A stretch of 64,000 nucleotides of DNA, taken from the NCBI GenBank assembly GCA_029721515.1, contig CM056562.1:9970767-10034766 (forward strand). Reading direction: 5' to 3'. The notes beneath the pieces are model-generated. The model saw only the letters and a list, made by a program, of their open reading frames with translations, ran no database searches and had not been told where the DNA came from. Origin of the DNA: Synanceia verrucosa. Its lineage: Eukaryota; Chordata; Actinopteri; Perciformes; Synanceiidae. Positions 61,258 through 64,000 of this stretch are shown in pieces. The translations under genes and the position numbers were made by a program. Within the stretch, counting starts at the first letter, position 1. Each line of letters begins with the position of its first letter.

Positions 61258-61263
61258 TTTATT
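61258..61263 (-). terminator. tsnax: tsnax poly(A) signal AATAAA
   Basis: The plus-strand TTTATT reads AATAAA on the minus strand, 215 nt after the tsnax stop. It is the first canonical hexamer downstream and would give a short 3' UTR with cleavage near 61240. Confidence 0.75.
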
Positions 61264-61477
61264 TGTGCAAAACAACTCAGTCATCAGATCTTTATCAAAG
61301 AATAATGATGCATTGTCCACAGTAACAATGAAAACAAAATTAACAAGCATGTCACAAACATATCAAACATCTGTCAAATCCCATTAAAAATGCATACCAA
61401 CATCAAACTGGACTTAAACTGAAGCAGACAATGACAGCATGGAGAACATAAACAAAGCTGCTGAAGCTGCGCAGGAC

Positions 61478-61855
61478 TTAAACTACTCCTTCCTCTGGGT
61501 CGATGAGCGTGGTCCTACTGGAGAACACGTCGGCCAACATGTGCTTGGGGATTTCTGAGCCGCGGACACGCAGGGCGTAGCAGGCGTCCTCTACTTTACC
61601 CAGGCTCTGTCGCAGCGTGTGCAGCTTCTTGGACACCTCGTACGGGCCAGTGTTCCCGATGTAGGAGAAGCCGTCGTGGATCTGCCGGAGGAACTGGCTC
61701 AGCTGGAAGGGCGTGTCGATGTCGCCGTTGCCCACGCTGCTGATGCACATCCGCATCAGTTCTCCAGTTAGATCGGCCACACCGAGCAGGTAGTCGGAGG
61801 GCGTCACCTGGAAGGTCAGGACCTGACCCCCCGGCTGCAGAGCTTCAGCCAAGCC
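61478..61855 (-). CDS. tsnax: tsnax last coding exon
   Basis: 378 nt including the TAA. It encodes GLAEALQPGG and then the highly conserved C-terminal helices, with VTPSDYLLGVADLTGELMRM holding the catalytic Asp. The linker before VTPSDY is shorter than, and unlike, the human one. This exon is markedly GC-richer than its surroundings, as expected for a constrained coding exon. Confidence 0.97.
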   Translation of the reverse strand, partial: GLAEALQPGGQVLTFQVTPSDYLLGVADLTGELMRMCISSVGNGDIDTPFQLSQFLRQIHDGFSYIGNTGPYEVSKKLHTLRQSLGKVEDACYALRVRGSEIPKHMLADVFSSRTTLIDPEEGVV

Positions 61856-62505
61856 CTGAGATCAAAACACGAGAGAAAGAATGGAAAAACAAACACAAGT
61901 GTCCAAAAAAGATAATCATTTGGGATGATTTTTTTCAGGCAATTTTGCTTGCATCGACAGGCACCCATCATTTTTGAAAATAACAGGCTGAGTGGATAAA
62001 ATTACATAATGACACCTATGTTTTGTAATGCAGTACACCCGATGCTGCCTGTCTGTGCCATTACCACTGCTTTAAAAGGAACCATAAAATAGAACTGATA
62101 ACATTAAAGAAACAGGGGAATATGCTTAATTGCTTTCCGATAAAGAGTTAAATGAAAACTATCTACACTAAATCAGAAGATATGGATTTTACCTTTGAAC
62201 AAATTCAAGGTTTATTTTAAGCTAAGATGAGCAGAGCGCCTGCAGGCTCCAGCTTCATATTTAGTGTATCGATATGAGAGACTGACATACATTGAACTCA
62301 TGGCAAGAAATCAAATCTAAAAACTATTCCGTGAAATGTCTTTTGAAAATGTAAACAAACAGAAGTACATGCAGCCTCGTCTTGTGGAAATTTACCTTCT
62401 CTGTTCTCATGAACACCAGTCTGACGTTGATCTCCTCCAGGCTGATAAGGCTGCGATGGCGGATGTAGTGCAGGAAAGAGACGGCCTCCACGTACTCCTG
62501 GATCC
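61478..62505 (-). CDS. tsnax: tsnax, translin-associated factor X, 3' part (two exons; 5' part outside window)
   Basis: TRAX pairs with translin in C3PO, the endoribonuclease that removes cleaved passenger strands during RISC loading and trims tRNA 5' leaders. TRAX supplies the active site. Two exons, 62505-62396 and 61855-61478, join in frame (AAG|GTAAAT donor, TTTGATCTCAG|GGC acceptor, phase 0). They encode 161 residues beginning IQEYVEAVSFLHYIR and ending DPEEGVV. Human Glu126 and Glu129 fall in QEYVEA, and Asp193 in GVADLTGEL; all three catalytic acids are present. SQFLRQIHDGF and IGNTGPYEVSKKL are nearly identical to human. The first two bases of the 62505 exon complete a codon from an exon not recognised before position 64000. 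The orientation and closeness to disc1 match mammals. Confidence 0.97.
62396..62505 (-). CDS. tsnax: tsnax penultimate coding exon
   Basis: A 110-nt exon with acceptor TGTATTAG|GGATCC. It encodes GIQEYVEAVSFLHYIRHRSL and then ISLEEINVRLVFMRTEK. It carries the two catalytic glutamates of the TRAX active site. Human has [20 protein letters not shown] here. Confidence 0.95.
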
Positions 62506-64000
62506 CTAATACATGAAATCACACTGACATGAATCACCACAAAATGTTTGTGTAATGCATCTAAATACCTGCTGCTGAGTCTAAATGTGTTGTAATAAAA
62601 AAAAGAGGTCAGCCCTGTGTCAAATAGCTCGTAGGGTGTATAAACACTCCATGGTATCTGTACAGCATAGTTCAGAGATGTAGATAATGATTCAAATAAA
62701 ACCTGTTTCCTGTCACTGTCTTTTGATTTAACAACAGTGAGCTTTTTCTGTAGTGGGCTGAGATGACCGTTCATTTGTTTTTCGACCCTGTGTAAACAAC
62801 AATCAAATAGGACGGAAGACTTTGTGTCTGAGGTTTACTTTTGGAGCGGCAGCTGAACTACAAAGGGCCTCCTATCTGAGCAGAAAGGCGACAGCATCAT
62901 ATCCACTTCATTTACCTCCACTTGACTTTTATGGTTTACTCATTTAATGTATTAAAGGCCCCATTAGAATAATATTTTCTCAATCAGCCTCTTACTCAGT
63001 CTTACATAATCACATTTTGGCTCAGATGAGACATTTGTGTCATTGTAATTCAACACTGTGTGGACGTGTTTACATTCCTACCAACTGTTTGTGAGCCGAC
63101 TGTGACTGTTGTATGTCTGCAGTATCCCTCTGCTATAATTAGCTCAGGGGAAGAAGAGCGATCATTGGACTAACAGCACCACACCTGAACCACTGAACAC
63201 TGTCCCAGCAGCTTCACTGTGGTAAGTAGAGGAATATTTGCCATGCATTTGTACATGTATTTGCTGTGCATGTTTACGTCATGCAGTAAATGTTTCATAT
63301 GCTGCAGCACTAAAATATTTATTAGTCATCTAAGGTGAGGCATGTAAAACATTAAATTTAGATGATCTGTCTATACGTTACTGTCAAGATAAAATAATGG
63401 CACCAGACTGCACGCACTTCTGTGCACCAAGCAGGAGTTTTTTTACTTTTAAAGTGATCATTAATAATACCATGGATTTTTTTCTGAAATTATCCAGTCA
63501 CGAATATTTATTTTTTACACAGAAAAACTAGTGACTGTATCCTATAGTCATGTGTAGTATTAATCATCATTTATAGCAAATTCTTCATAACTTTTATCAT
63601 CAGAAAAGGCATGGGTAAAATGTAAACATTGCCAGAGGCCCAACAGCTGTGACAGTGGACTTAAGAGCAAATAGTCTGAGGTGGACAGGATATGACATGA
63701 AAAGACTACACAGGCTTTGAGGCAGGCAGGTGGAGGTCAGCTCCTGGGTTTACTGCCAGGAGCTGTTCGTGTTGTTCGGTCTGAAGCAGCAGTCAACTTT
63801 GGTCACTGCAGATGTCTAAACAATGACTCAAGGAGGGAACTGCTGGCACAGAAGCTGGAAATGTGTAGAAAGTGAGTATGTTTAGCCTGACTGGATCAGT
63901 AGTTTTAATAGTCCAAAAACCAACATGTATGACTGGTCGCAGATGATTTGCAGATCATTTGAGCTTAATGTTTGACCACAAAGTGGGAAAAGGCCTGCCA
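62506..64000. other. tsnax: tsnax intron (part)
   Basis: Searched on the minus strand for the preceding TRAX exon (around HRAITTG); nothing convincing was found. Presumably all intron up to the window edge. Confidence 0.7.

Noticed and set aside
62298..62774. 158-codon open frame over the tsnax exon
   Set aside because: Different frame from the conserved IQEYVEAVSF exon; intronic read-through.
62506..64000. Preceding tsnax exon
   Set aside because: Searched for the expected HRAITTG-type sequence on the minus strand and found none; probably outside the window.

Overview
The window is animal nuclear DNA, almost certainly from a ray-finned (teleost, probably percomorph) fish. Coding sequence is split into short exons with GT-AG introns. 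The DNA between them is AT-rich and full of CA/GT microsatellites and interspersed repeats typical of fish. These include a tRNA-derived SINE, hAT-like and piggyBac-like MITEs, and truncated LINE tails. No bacterial, phage or CRISPR features are present.

Two genes can be read, both on the minus strand and in the same head-to-tail order as in mammals. Positions 61478-62505 hold the last two coding exons of tsnax (translin-associated factor X, the catalytic subunit of the C3PO RNase). The rest of tsnax lies beyond the right edge. About 3.1 kb after the tsnax poly(A) signal begins disc1 (the orthologue of Disrupted in Schizophrenia 1), which runs from its ATG at 58108 to its stop at 19244. I reconstructed all 14 coding exons by hand. 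All 13 junction phases agree and the exons sum to 2517 nt, i.e. 838 aa plus stop (human DISC1 is 854 aa). The arginine motif, the Ser/Phe motif, the central coiled coils and the C-terminal zipper are all recognisable.

The most notable findings concern splicing. The last disc1 intron is a textbook U12-type AT-AC intron. Exon 12 is a 45-nt phase-0 exon that corresponds to the 22-aa segment alternatively spliced in human DISC1 (L versus Lv isoforms). The exon 4 acceptor has a (TG)18-T4 tract like that of CFTR exon 9. A 636-bp hAT-like element with an intact 8-bp target duplication ends only 36 nt from the exon 6 acceptor. Intron 8, the counterpart of the human intron broken by the t(1;11) translocation, is in the same codon position and only 175 nt long.

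Positions 1-19243, downstream of disc1, contain no gene I can support, only repeats and unannotated sequence. The 58109-61257 interval holds the presumed disc1 5' UTR and promoter plus repeats. Everything here is read by eye: repeat families are named only by structure, exon calls rest on splice sites, phase and remembered human protein sequence, and transcript ends are mostly undetermined.
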